The notes beneath the pieces were generated by a model. The model was not told the origin of the DNA, made no database searches, and saw only the letters and a program-made list of their open reading frames with translations. A DNA stretch of 64,000 nucleotides, from contig JAITMC010000023.1 in assembly GCA_031277615.1 (NCBI GenBank), forward strand, positions 62,001 to 126,000, given 5' to 3'. Within the stretch, counting starts at the first letter, position 1. Each line of letters starts with the position of its first letter. Origin of the DNA: Chryseobacterium sp. Its GTDB lineage: Bacteria; Bacteroidota; Bacteroidia; Flavobacteriales; Weeksellaceae. A program made the position numbers and the translations under genes. Shown here one piece after another: positions 54,354-63,048 of the stretch.

Positions 54354-55076
54354 TTAATTCAGTCTTTCTGACCAGCATAATTCTTCCGGCAGGTCCTTAT
54401 CTGAAAATTCTATATGGATGACTCTTCTCCTTCTTCCATCCGTTGTTCTGTTGGAACCGTGTAACAGAAGGGGTTTCATAATCATTATCCCTCCTTTTTC
54501 CACGTTGCAGACGGTTTCCGTTTCTGTATTCCAGTCAATTGTTTCAGGTCTGTAGACTCCTTTGGCATGTGATCCGGGAACAACTTTCAGTGCCCCGTTA
54601 TGTTCATCAGTATCATCCAGATGAATTCTGATGGTGTAGATATTTTCAAGAACCGGTAGCGGAGGCTGCACTGCAAACTGATTCTGTTTTGTAGTCCAGG
54701 GACCAAACCCGTCAAGTTCCGTTTTTTTATCCACTGAGATCGTCAGATCCTGATGATAGGCTACATACCAGTTTGAGGTTTCCGGTTTATCAAAATAAAT
54801 ACTTTTTACCGTAAAATATTTTTCCCCGAAAATTTCCCTGATAATGGTTTTGATACGCTCGTTAAAAACCAGATCAGTTACCTGAGGGATCTCTTTTAAA
54901 AACTGACGTACGGCAAAAAGATCGGCAGATTTTCTGAAGTTGGGATTGGAAGCATCTGCCTTCCGGATGGTTTCACTGATTTTCTCAATCTCTTCATCAG
55001 AAAAAATTTTATGAATTACGGTAAAACCTTTTTCAAAAATATGGTCTTTATGGCGCTGCAAATCTGATATTTCCAT
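54354..55076 (-). CDS. Phytanoyl-CoA dioxygenase-family 2-oxoglutarate/Fe(II) oxygenase
   Basis: 240 residues. The iron site is HQD (in YVAYHQDLTI) plus a distal His in LLLHGSNRT. Arg in the 2-oxoglutarate-binding region is near RRRVIHIEFSD. VPGSHAKGVY is the usual core strand. It hydroxylates an unknown small molecule or lipid. It lies between the DAACS symporter (the stop codon of which it overlaps by one base) and pnuC, so it is part of the NAD-precursor operon even though no known step of that pathway needs such an enzyme. Confidence 0.85.
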   Translation of the reverse strand: MEISDLQRHKDHIFEKGFTVIHKIFSDEEIEKISETIRKADASNPNFRKSADLFAVRQFLKEIPQVTDLVFNERIKTIIREIFGEKYFTVKSIYFDKPETSNWYVAYHQDLTISVDKKTELDGFGPWTTKQNQFAVQPPLPVLENIYTIRIHLDDTDEHNGALKVVPGSHAKGVYRPETIDWNTETETVCNVEKGGIMIMKPLLLHGSNRTTDGRRRRVIHIEFSDKDLPEELCWSERLN

Positions 55077-56326
55077 TAGACTTCCTGAGGCGTATTTTCA
55101 AGCTGTCCTTCCCATTTGGAAACCGCTGAAGTAGCCAATGCATTTCCTAATACGTTGGTCATACTTCTTCCCATATCACAGAAGTGGTCAATCGGGAGGA
55201 TCAGAGCAATTCCTTCCGGCGGAATCCCGAACATTGAGCAGGTAGCTACAATGATCACCAGAGAAGCTCTCGGAACTCCGGCAATTCCTTTTGAAGTAAG
55301 CATAAGCACCAGAAGCATTGTGATCTGCTGTCCCAGCTCCATTTCAATACCATAAATCTGAGCAATAAAAATAGAGGCAAAAGTCATGTACATCATACTT
55401 CCGTCCAGGTTGAATGAATATCCTAAAGGCAGAATAAAAGACACTACCCTGTTGTTACAACCGAATTTTTCAAGCTCTTCCACCAGCTTCGGAAACACTG
55501 CTTCTGAACTGGTTGTAGAAAAAGCAATCAGTAACGGGGCTTTGATTCTTTTCAGCAAATCGAAAAGACGGTTCCCCAGGATAATATATCCTACCAGTAA
55601 AAGCACCAGCCACAGAACTCCCAATGCAAAGAAAAAGTCTCTGAGATAGATCGCATATACCTTGAATATTTCAAAACCGTTCACTGCTACTACAGCAGCA
55701 ATAGCCCCTAAAACCCCAAGCGGGGCAAACCACATGATGTATCCCACCATTTTAAGGATAGCATGGGCAATAATATCAAAAAGCTTCACCACCGGTTTTG
55801 AGTACTCTTCCCCCAAATTGGCAAGAGCCACTCCGAACATAATGGAGAATACTACGATCTGAAGTACCTCATTGGTTGCAAAAGCTTCAAATAAACTTTT
55901 AGGAATCATATGCTTCACAAAGTCTTCCATAGAAAAACTTTTACTGCTTTTCAGAAGATCTTCTGCTGCTGCAGCATCCTGAATCGGCAGTTTGGTCACA
56001 TGCCCCGGCTCAAGCCAGTTTACAAGCACCAATCCTATAAAAAGAGAAACCAGTGAGGCTGAAATAAACCACAACATTGCTTTTGTTCCTACTCTTCCGA
56101 TCATTTTAATATCGCTCATTTTAGCAATTCCCACCACAAGAGTGGTAAATACCAGCGGAGCAATGATCATCTGTACCAGCCTGATAAAGACCGTTCCCAG
56201 CAGTTTTATATTTTTGGCAAAAGGTTCGGCGCTTTCCTGATACTTCAGATGTACCAGACCTCCGATTCCTACTCCAAGAATAAGCGCAATAATAATGGCA
56301 ATAAAAAGTTTATTTTGTCCTTTCAT
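55076..56326 (-). CDS. Dicarboxylate/amino acid:cation symporter (DAACS, GltP/GltT type)
   Basis: 416 residues with eight membrane helices and two re-entrant loops. Loop signatures are AFSTTSSEAVFPKL (HP1 Ser-rich) and TSKGIAGVPRASLVI (HP2). The conserved LPLGYSFNLDGSMMYM carries the NMDGT-like sodium site as NLDGS. ILPIDHFCDMGRSMTNVLGNALA is the TM8 substrate region; an Arg or Asp there tunes acidic amino acid against C4-dicarboxylate use. It imports glutamate, aspartate or succinate with Na+ or H+. It is first in the operon with phyH, pnuC and nadR. Confidence 0.92.
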   Translation of the reverse strand: MKGQNKLFIAIIIALILGVGIGGLVHLKYQESAEPFAKNIKLLGTVFIRLVQMIIAPLVFTTLVVGIAKMSDIKMIGRVGTKAMLWFISASLVSLFIGLVLVNWLEPGHVTKLPIQDAAAAEDLLKSSKSFSMEDFVKHMIPKSLFEAFATNEVLQIVVFSIMFGVALANLGEEYSKPVVKLFDIIAHAILKMVGYIMWFAPLGVLGAIAAVVAVNGFEIFKVYAIYLRDFFFALGVLWLVLLLVGYIILGNRLFDLLKRIKAPLLIAFSTTSSEAVFPKLVEELEKFGCNNRVVSFILPLGYSFNLDGSMMYMTFASIFIAQIYGIEMELGQQITMLLVLMLTSKGIAGVPRASLVIIVATCSMFGIPPEGIALILPIDHFCDMGRSMTNVLGNALATSAVSKWEGQLENTPQEV

Positions 56327-56345
56327 ATATATTGTTCAATTGCCA

Positions 56346-56353
56346 CAAATATA
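56346..56353 (-). promoter_or_regulatory. -7 box for the DAACS-phyH-pnuC-nadR operon
   Basis: Minus-strand TATATTTG, 20 nt upstream of the DAACS ATG. No TTG at the ideal distance. Confidence 0.5.
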
Positions 56354-56489
56354 ATAGTTTTTGAATTGACATACTATTTTGTTCTGTAAGGGTTAAGTTT
56401 CAGTTAAGTATATAATCCATTAAAATTAAATTCCTGGTTTAGAAAATATTGCAAAAAATTAATGAAACATTTATTGAGTTTTTATTCTT

Positions 56490-56516
56490 TTGGTACAAAT
56501 TTTATTATTACATTTG
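56490..56516 (+). promoter_or_regulatory. Promoter of the BON-protein pair
   Basis: TTG (56490-56492), 16 nt, TACATTTG (56509-56516), ~31 nt before the ATG. Confidence 0.55.
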
Positions 56517-56547
56517 ATTGTATTAACAACATTAATAAATATACAAT

Positions 56548-57030
56548 ATGAAAAAAACTATCGCAATGGCTGCGCTGGCTGTAGCTGTATCTTTCGGAGC
56601 AGTTTCATGTAAAAAGAAAGTTTCTGATGCTGATCTTCAGACTCAGGCTACTACAGTAGTAACTTCCAATCCCAATGCTTCTGTAGAAGTAAAAGAAGGA
56701 GTAGCCCACTTAAGCGGAACTTTTGCAGACCCGCAGTCTAAGGATGCCATGATCGCCAAGCTAAAAGCCATCAACGGAATCAAGGAAGTAATGGATATGG
56801 CCACTGTAGCAGCACCTCCTGCACCGGTTGAAACCACTACCGCTGTAGATCCTGCCGTTCAGAAAAAAGTTCAGGATGCTGTTAAAGATTTCCCTTCTGT
56901 AAAAGTAGAAGTTGTAAACGGAGAACTTACTCTTACAGGAAATGTTTCCGGTCAGCAGGCCAGAAAAATCAAAGAATCTATCGATGCTTTGAAAATCGGA
57001 AAGTATAACAATAACCTAGTTGTAAAATAA
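56548..57030 (+). CDS. BON-domain lipoprotein
   Basis: 160 residues. Lipobox GAVSC with Cys21. Two BON-like domains: about 30-85 (ASVEVKEGVAHLSGTFADPQSKDAMIAKLKAINGIKEV) and about 105-160 (VKVEVVNGELTLTGNVSGQQARKIKESIDAL), joined by a Pro/Ala/Thr linker. BON domains bind phospholipid or envelope polymer. The protein is probably periplasmic and envelope-stress related. The next gene, 6 bp on, also starts with a BON-like domain. Confidence 0.88.
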   Translation: MKKTIAMAALAVAVSFGAVSCKKKVSDADLQTQATTVVTSNPNASVEVKEGVAHLSGTFADPQSKDAMIAKLKAINGIKEVMDMATVAAPPAPVETTTAVDPAVQKKVQDAVKDFPSVKVEVVNGELTLTGNVSGQQARKIKESIDALKIGKYNNNLVVK

Positions 57031-57036
57031 TTTAAG

Positions 57037-57456
57037 ATGAGTACATTACAAGATAAATATTCAAGCGTAGTTTCAGCAGCACAGTCTGCAGGAATTTCAA
57101 ACCTTCAGGTTCAGGAGCAGGACGGAATCCTTTATGTTTCAGGAAATGCTTCCAATACAGCCGCAAAAGATGCAGTATGGAATGCCTTAGGAGCTATTGA
57201 TTCCAGCTATTCAGCGACAGATATCAATATTGATGTACAGGTTGCAGGATTGGCTTCAGGTGCTTCTTTAACGGTAGCGACTGAAGAATCTAACCTGAAC
57301 ATCAGACAGGAGCCTTCTACGGAAGCTGCTGTTGTAGGGAAAGCAGCCAAAGGTTCTTCTGTAACATTAATTGAGCAGACTTCCGATGACTGGTGGAAAG
57401 TAAAGAATGCTGACGGCCAGGAAGGATATGCTTATTCAAGATATTTAAGAGCATAA
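57037..57456 (+). CDS. BON-like plus SH3 domain protein without signal peptide
   Basis: 139 residues. Residues 1-70 are BON-like (LQVQEQDGILYVSGNASNTAAKDAVWNALGAI) and 80-139 a bacterial SH3 domain (ESNLNIRQEPSTEAAVVGKAAKGSSVTLIEQTSDDWWKVKNADGQEGYAYSRYL). The order is the same as in related LysM/BON-type proteins. Bacterial SH3 domains normally bind cell-wall peptides outside the cell, but no signal peptide is visible; export may use another route or the protein acts in the cytoplasm. It is co-transcribed with the BON lipoprotein (6 bp gap) and followed by a terminator. Confidence 0.8.
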   Translation: MSTLQDKYSSVVSAAQSAGISNLQVQEQDGILYVSGNASNTAAKDAVWNALGAIDSSYSATDINIDVQVAGLASGASLTVATEESNLNIRQEPSTEAAVVGKAAKGSSVTLIEQTSDDWWKVKNADGQEGYAYSRYLRA

Positions 57457-57492
57457 TTCTTTAAAAAAAGTTAAACTTTAACAAATATTCGC

Positions 57493-57518
57493 AAAACATC
57501 TCCTTTCGGAGATGTTTT
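57493..57518 (+). terminator. Terminator of the BON pair
   Basis: AAAACATCTCC-TTTC-GGAGATGTTTT, a perfect 11-bp stem with a T-run. Confidence 0.9.
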
Positions 57519-57552
57519 TTTATACTTTTACGCCGCTAAAAAACGATTATCC

Positions 57553-60333
57553 ATGAAGAAATTATTATCGATGCTCCTGTTGGCATGTACGGTTCTGATT
57601 TTGCATGCCCAAAGCCTGCATATTGACGGAAAAGTATCCGCTCCCGACAAGAAGCCTGTCGAAAATGCAACGGTGTATCTCCTTAAAGAAAAGGATTCCT
57701 CCATCATCAACTATACGGCAACCAATAAAGAGGGGAAATTCTCTCTGAAAACAGATGCTCTGAGTGAACCTTCTCTTTTAAAGATCGATGCTGAAAAACT
57801 ACAGTCCTACTCAAGAAAGCTTGACAAAATCAGCGAATCGATGTCTCTGGGAGATATTGATCTGGAAAAAAATACGGTTACAAGTATTGATGAGGTGAAG
57901 ATTACAGCTTCACCTGTAAAGATCAAGAAAGATACTATAGAATTCAGTGCCTCCGCAATCAAAGTGCGTCCTGACAGTAAAATTGAGGAGCTTCTTAAGC
58001 AGATTCCGGGTGTAGAGATCAGCAATGAAGGAAAAATTACAGTTAACGGTAAGGAGGTGGATCAGATCATGATCAACGGAAAGCCTTTCTTTGATAAAGA
58101 CGGTAAAATTGCCCTTCAGAACCTTCCGGCAGATATCATCAAAAATATTCAGTTTACCACTACCAAAACCAAAGAAGAGGAACTGAGCGGAAAAGCGGCA
58201 AAGTCCAATAACACAACGATCAATTTTAACATCGATGAAAAAAAGAACAAAGGCCTGATTTCAAGGCTTACGCTAGGTTATGGTTCTGATAAACGGTATG
58301 AAGGCAGTGGACTGCTCAGCTACTTTAAAAAGGACACCAAAATAAGTCTCCTGGCTTCTTCCAATAACATCAACTCGCAGGGATTCTCTAATGATGAAGT
58401 ATTCGACAGCATGGGACACGGCCGTAATTCATGGCTGATGCAGGGCGGATCTGTCTCTACGGTAGGTAATACCACTTACTACAGCTCGGGTGGAACCACT
58501 AAAGGAATCCAGAGATCAACAACCGTAGGACTCAATTACAGTGATAAAATTGGAAAGGATGCGGATCTGGATAGCTTCAGCCTGATGTATGGGGATTCTG
58601 AGCTGGAAACAAGATCGAAGGTTTCAAGAACAACCCTCCTTCCGGAATTTACCCTGAAAACCAATTCCGAAAACAGCGGTGACAGTGAAAATAAACAGTA
58701 CAGCTTTGATACTTCAGCAAAGATCAGACTGGATTCGATGACCAGTATTTATCTTTCCCCAAGATTCAACAGTTCGAAAAGCTTCAGCTATAACAATTCA
58801 AGATCATCCACTTTCCAGGACAACAGCCTTCTGAATGAAAGCAACGGCTATTCCAGCACGGAATCTTTGAACAACTCCTTCAATCCTTATATTTATTTCT
58901 CCAGGAAATTCAATAAAAAAGGACGTTCCCTGAGTGCTAAAATGAACAGTGCCATTTCTGAGTCCAGAAGAGATAACCTGAACCGTTCTGAAACGGTATT
59001 TTACCAGAACAGCAACGTGACGACTCCTGTGAATGACAACAGGAATCAGCTGGCAAGAAACAAAAACCAGACGAATGAATATAATTTCGGTCTTGGATAT
59101 TCTGAACCGATTTCAGACTCGGCATCCGTTAGCATCGAGCTGAATTACGGATCAAAAGTGAACCGTGACCTGAGAGATGTGAATGATTTTGATCAAACTA
59201 CCGGACAGTATACGGATTATAATATGCTTCTTTCCAACAGCATGAAACAGAAAATCAACCAGATTACTCCGGAAATCACCTATAGCCTTAATAAAAAGAA
59301 ATTCAATATCTGGGCAAGTGCAGATCTTGATATTTCGGATATGAAAGTCAGTTCGGTATATAACGGGCAGCGTTATGATCTGCAGAAAAACTTCGTCCTT
59401 CCCGGCTATAATCTGAACCTTAGTTATGAATTAGCGGAGAATAAAAGACTAAACTTATATCATTACGCCGATTTTACCATTCCCGGTGCGGAACAGCTCA
59501 CGCCTTATGAAGATACCTCTAACCCTTTGATTTCCTACCGGGGAAATCCTGATCTGAAAAACACCTGGACCTCCAATAGCTACCTTTACTTCAACAATTA
59601 CAATATGGTAAAAAATACAAGCTATTATGTAAATATCGGACTGACATACAGGGATAATGACGTGATCAATTATTCATTATACGACAACTCAGGGAAGCAG
59701 ATTGTGACCTATGATAACATCAGCGGTAACAAAAACTTCAATGCAGGAGCCGGGTTCAGTAAAACTTTTAAATGGAAAGACAATAAACTGACCATCAGCC
59801 CGAGATTCAATATGCAGTATAATTACAATAAAGGATTTATTAACGGGCAGCTTTATACCAGTAATTCGTACAGCATTAATCCTGGTCTGAACCTTATTTA
59901 TGAAATTAAAGATAAAGTAACCATCAAACCATCCTACAGACTCGGATATAATTTTTCAAAATATACCAATTACAGCATCGATCAGGTGAATACGGCCAGC
60001 CAGGCCCTGAAGCTTGAGCTTACCAATTACATTTTCAAAAGCAGACTTGTTTTCGGTAATGACTTTGAATACAACACCAATTCTAATATTGCTCCCGGCT
60101 TCAAGAAAGATTTTTATTTCTGGAACACCAGCTTAGGATATTCCTTCTTCAACAAACAGTTTACGGCAAAGGTGAAGATCTATGATGTACTGAACCAAAA
60201 CCAGAGCGTGAGAAGAACCATCTCCAATGCTTATTTTGAAGACCGCGAAGATCTTATCCTGAAGCGTTATGTGATGTTCTCACTCAGCATGAAACTGAAT
60301 AAATTCGCAGGAAAGAAAATGCAGGGAAAATAA
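57553..60333 (+). CDS. Outer-membrane beta-barrel receptor (OMP_b-brl family)
   Basis: 926 residues with a signal peptide (about 1-19, LILHAQ). A regulatory-like domain (about 22-95, VSAPDKKPVENATVYLLKE) precedes a plug (EELLKQIPGVEISNEGKITVNGKEVDQIMINGKPFF, ADIIKNIQFTTTK) and a long barrel (LGYGSDKRYEGSGLLSYF ... YVMFSLSMKLNKF). It is similar in type to the 47-kb receptor but longer. No SusD or enzyme partner. The likely role is uptake of a metal chelate or small polymer; the specific ligand is unknown. It starts 35 bp after the BON terminator. Confidence 0.88.
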   Translation: MKKLLSMLLLACTVLILHAQSLHIDGKVSAPDKKPVENATVYLLKEKDSSIINYTATNKEGKFSLKTDALSEPSLLKIDAEKLQSYSRKLDKISESMSLGDIDLEKNTVTSIDEVKITASPVKIKKDTIEFSASAIKVRPDSKIEELLKQIPGVEISNEGKITVNGKEVDQIMINGKPFFDKDGKIALQNLPADIIKNIQFTTTKTKEEELSGKAAKSNNTTINFNIDEKKNKGLISRLTLGYGSDKRYEGSGLLSYFKKDTKISLLASSNNINSQGFSNDEVFDSMGHGRNSWLMQGGSVSTVGNTTYYSSGGTTKGIQRSTTVGLNYSDKIGKDADLDSFSLMYGDSELETRSKVSRTTLLPEFTLKTNSENSGDSENKQYSFDTSAKIRLDSMTSIYLSPRFNSSKSFSYNNSRSSTFQDNSLLNESNGYSSTESLNNSFNPYIYFSRKFNKKGRSLSAKMNSAISESRRDNLNRSETVFYQNSNVTTPVNDNRNQLARNKNQTNEYNFGLGYSEPISDSASVSIELNYGSKVNRDLRDVNDFDQTTGQYTDYNMLLSNSMKQKINQITPEITYSLNKKKFNIWASADLDISDMKVSSVYNGQRYDLQKNFVLPGYNLNLSYELAENKRLNLYHYADFTIPGAEQLTPYEDTSNPLISYRGNPDLKNTWTSNSYLYFNNYNMVKNTSYYVNIGLTYRDNDVINYSLYDNSGKQIVTYDNISGNKNFNAGAGFSKTFKWKDNKLTISPRFNMQYNYNKGFINGQLYTSNSYSINPGLNLIYEIKDKVTIKPSYRLGYNFSKYTNYSIDQVNTASQALKLELTNYIFKSRLVFGNDFEYNTNSNIAPGFKKDFYFWNTSLGYSFFNKQFTAKVKIYDVLNQNQSVRRTISNAYFEDREDLILKRYVMFSLSMKLNKFAGKKMQGK

Positions 60334-60354
60334 AAAAACCTATCATACTCACTC

Positions 60355-60384
60355 AATAGCCGGAATTTCTCCGGCTATTTTTTT
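60355..60384 (+). terminator. Terminator of the 57.6-kb receptor gene
   Basis: AATAGCCGGA (60355-60364), 5-nt loop, TCCGGCTATT (60370-60379), T-run. Confidence 0.9.
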
Positions 60385-60401
60385 GGATAGAAATGATATT
60401 A

Positions 60402-60612
60402 TTTTAACCACAAAAGATTAATCCTTTATTTATTTTTTATTGGCTGGATAGAAGATCTGCCCAATCTGCAGAATCCGCGAGAGAAAAACATACCCAAAAA
60501 TTGGTGTGATCTGAGTAATCTATGGAATATTATTTAACCAGTTTTTAAAACTACTTATCTGCATAATCCGCGAGCGAAAATCAACCATACACATCCGTAT
60601 CCGGCATATTCT
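60402..60612 (-). repeat. Degenerate dispersed copies of the ~197-bp repeat family
   Basis: The 375-bp gap 60334-60708 holds the terminator and these remnants. Minus-strand phrases such as TTCTGCAGATTGGGCAGAT, a TTTTTCTCTCGCGGATT-type run and TTTTGTGGTTAAAA match the array unit. A second truncated copy follows (CTCGCGGATTATGCAGATA). Both are more diverged than the others. Confidence 0.6.
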
Positions 60613-60708
60613 GAATTAAAACAGGCAAAATTCATTTTTCAGAGAAGAATTATCCTCTAAAATATCAAAAGAGTATTTTTATTTTTAAATTAGCCGCAAA
60701 TTTTATTT

Positions 60709-62568
60709 ATGAAGATCCTTGTTTCAATTTTATTCATTTTTATTTTTATTTTCGGAAATGCCCAAAACGGAGGCCAGAAAGATACTTTTGTAAAAGATAA
60801 TTTCACCAAAAAGGAGTTTTATATCCCGATGCGGGACGGAACCAGGCTTTTTACAGCGATCTATGTTCCTAAGGATATTTCTTCAAAAAACAAATATCCG
60901 TTCCTTATGCAGAGAACCTGCTACAGCATTGCACCGTATGGAGAAAATGAATACAGAGCCAAACTGGGACCTAATTCATACCTGATGAAGGACAAATATA
61001 TTTTTGTTTTTCAGGATGTACGCGGAAGATATATGAGCGAAGGCACATTCACCAATATGACCCCACAGGTGGACCGTAAAACCAAAAAAGATGTAGATGA
61101 AAGCACCGATACCTACGACACAATCGACTGGCTTCTGAAAAATGTAAAAGACAACAACGGCAAAGTTGGGCAATACGGCACTTCTTATCCCGGATTTTAC
61201 ACTGCGGTAGGAACACTCGCACAGCATCCTGCCCTGGTAGCCTCTTCTCCTCAGGCTCCGATCTCAGATTTCTGGAATGATGACTTCCTTCACAACGGAA
61301 GATTTATGCTCGGATATTTTAAAACATTTCCCGTTTTCGGTGTACAGAAAACAAAGCCTGAAAACAAAGCCTGGTACACTGATTCTATGATTAAAGCAAG
61401 CTCTGAAGACGGTCTGAAATTTTACAGGGACATGGGAACTTTAAAAGATGGCTACGAAAAATATTATAAAGACAATTTCTTTATGACCGAGATTATGAAT
61501 CATCCTAATTATGATGAATTCTGGCAGAAAAGAGGCCTTCTTCAGCACTTAAAAGATATTAAACATGCAGTAATGACTGTTGGCGGATGGTTTGACGCGG
61601 AAGATCTTGCTGGACCTCTCAATATCTACAAAACCATTGAAAGAACAAGCCCGAAAGCTAAAAATACAATTGTAATGGGACCTTTCTCACACGGAGGATG
61701 GTCACAGGAACAGGGAAAACACTTCCATAATCAGACCTACTTCGGAGACAGCATTGCCACGTATTATCAAAAGAATGTGGAAACAAAGTTCTTCAGCCAT
61801 TATCTGAAAGGAAATACAAAAGAAGATGCGGGCCTTCCTGAAGCGCTTATGTATGATACCGGTTCCAAAGAATGGAGAGAGTTTGCTGCCTATCCACCCA
61901 AAAATGCTCAGAAAGTCAATTTTTATTTAGCTGACGGAACTTTAAAAACATCAGCAGGACAAGGGTTTTCAGAATATTACAGCGATCCTAATAATCCGGT
62001 ATTAAGCTCTGATAACCTGAAGGATTTTAATGGGTTCACCCCAAGAAACTATATGTCTGAAGATCAGCGATTTGCTGTCGGAAGGCCGGATGTACTGACC
62101 TTTACAACGGATGTTTTAACAGAAGACATCACTTTCGGAGGGGAAATCATGGCTAAACTGAATATTGCCTCCACCTCTACCGATGCGGATTTCGCCGTAA
62201 AGTTGATCGATGTTTATCCTGAAGATTTTAAACCGAAAGAAAAGAAAGACGGGGTTATCTACGGAAACTACCACCAGATGGTAAGAAGCGAAATCATGCC
62301 GGCACGATTCAGAAATTCAAAAGAAAAAGGCGAAGCACTGGTCCCTAATCAGAAAACCGCGGTCAATTTCAGGCTGCAGGATGTGATGCATACCTTCAAA
62401 AAAGGTCATAAAATACAGATTCAGATCAGCAGCACTTGGTTTCCTTTATTTGCCTTAAATCCGCAAAAGTTTCTTGAAAATCCAAATTTTGCGACCAAAG
62501 CGGATTATACCAAAGCATTCATTAAAATTTATGATGACAGCTCTATTGAAGCTGATATCCTGAAATAA
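60709..62568 (+). CDS. CocE/NonD-family alpha/beta hydrolase (X-Pro dipeptidase / alpha-amino acid ester hydrolase type), secreted
   Basis: 619 residues with a signal peptide (about 1-19). The catalytic elbow is YGTSYPG with Ser159; the cap and Asp region includes VGGWFDAEDLAGPLNIY, and the His region GPFSHGGWSQEQGKHFHNQTYFG. A C-terminal jelly-roll (about 400-619, QKVNFYLADGTLKTSAGQGFSEYYS ... IQISSTWFPLFALNPQ) completes the S15 fold. Members hydrolyse esters or N-terminal dipeptides in the periplasm. The terminator follows closely. Stand-alone gene. Confidence 0.9.
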   Translation: MKILVSILFIFIFIFGNAQNGGQKDTFVKDNFTKKEFYIPMRDGTRLFTAIYVPKDISSKNKYPFLMQRTCYSIAPYGENEYRAKLGPNSYLMKDKYIFVFQDVRGRYMSEGTFTNMTPQVDRKTKKDVDESTDTYDTIDWLLKNVKDNNGKVGQYGTSYPGFYTAVGTLAQHPALVASSPQAPISDFWNDDFLHNGRFMLGYFKTFPVFGVQKTKPENKAWYTDSMIKASSEDGLKFYRDMGTLKDGYEKYYKDNFFMTEIMNHPNYDEFWQKRGLLQHLKDIKHAVMTVGGWFDAEDLAGPLNIYKTIERTSPKAKNTIVMGPFSHGGWSQEQGKHFHNQTYFGDSIATYYQKNVETKFFSHYLKGNTKEDAGLPEALMYDTGSKEWREFAAYPPKNAQKVNFYLADGTLKTSAGQGFSEYYSDPNNPVLSSDNLKDFNGFTPRNYMSEDQRFAVGRPDVLTFTTDVLTEDITFGGEIMAKLNIASTSTDADFAVKLIDVYPEDFKPKEKKDGVIYGNYHQMVRSEIMPARFRNSKEKGEALVPNQKTAVNFRLQDVMHTFKKGHKIQIQISSTWFPLFALNPQKFLENPNFATKADYTKAFIKIYDDSSIEADILK

Positions 62569-62571
62569 ATA

Positions 62572-62607
62572 AAAAAAGGCGGCTGAGATTTTCAAAGTCG
62601 CCTTTTT
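62572..62607 (+). terminator. Terminator of the CocE-type gene
   Basis: AAAAAGGCGGCT and AGTCGCCTTTTT pair with one G-U across a 10- to 11-nt loop; T-run follows. Confidence 0.85.
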
Positions 62608-62639
62608 TGTGTTTTTAAGATTAGGAAACGGATGAATTC

Positions 62640-63015
62640 TGAGGGTGATGATCGTTCCCACGGATCTTTGTGGATATTTTTTGCTCGCTGATTTTGCAGA
62701 TCATGCAGATTTAAAATTTCCCAAAATTCCAAAGGTTGTTAGATGAAATCAGACTTTAATAATTTAGGTGGACTAAAGTCCACCTCTATTGAATAGATTG
62801 GTGGGTGTAGAAGTTTCCCACGGATTTCACAAATTACACGGATCTTTGGGTATGTTTTTATCTCGCGGATTTTGCAGATTGAACAGATTATATTCAACCT
62901 CATAAAAAATCTTTGATTTTTAATTTTTTGTGAACTTTTCTATACAAAGATTTAAGCTTAAAATATTACGGTATCAAACCTTTGTGCCTCTACTGTGGTT
63001 ATATAATTTCCCTCA
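62640..63015 (+). repeat. Dispersed repeat copy with GTGGAC hairpin (inverted partner of the 46.9-kb copy)
   Basis: This occupies most of the 480-bp gap 62569-63048. After a partial unit it reads AATTTAGGTGGAC-taaa-GTCCACCTCTATTGAATAGA (hairpin about 62763-62782), then CACGGATTTCACAAATTAC, TTTTGCAGATTGAACAGATT, ATTCAACCTCATAAAAAATC, TTTTTTGTGAACTTTTCTA, ATTACGGTATCAAACC and CTGTGGTTATA. The block from GCAGATTGA to TATCAAA is nearly identical to the minus strand of the 46.9-kb copy, apart from an insertion of about 15 bp. Confidence 0.8.
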
Positions 63016-63048
63016 GATCTTTTGCTGAAATTTTCTCTGGTAAGGTCT

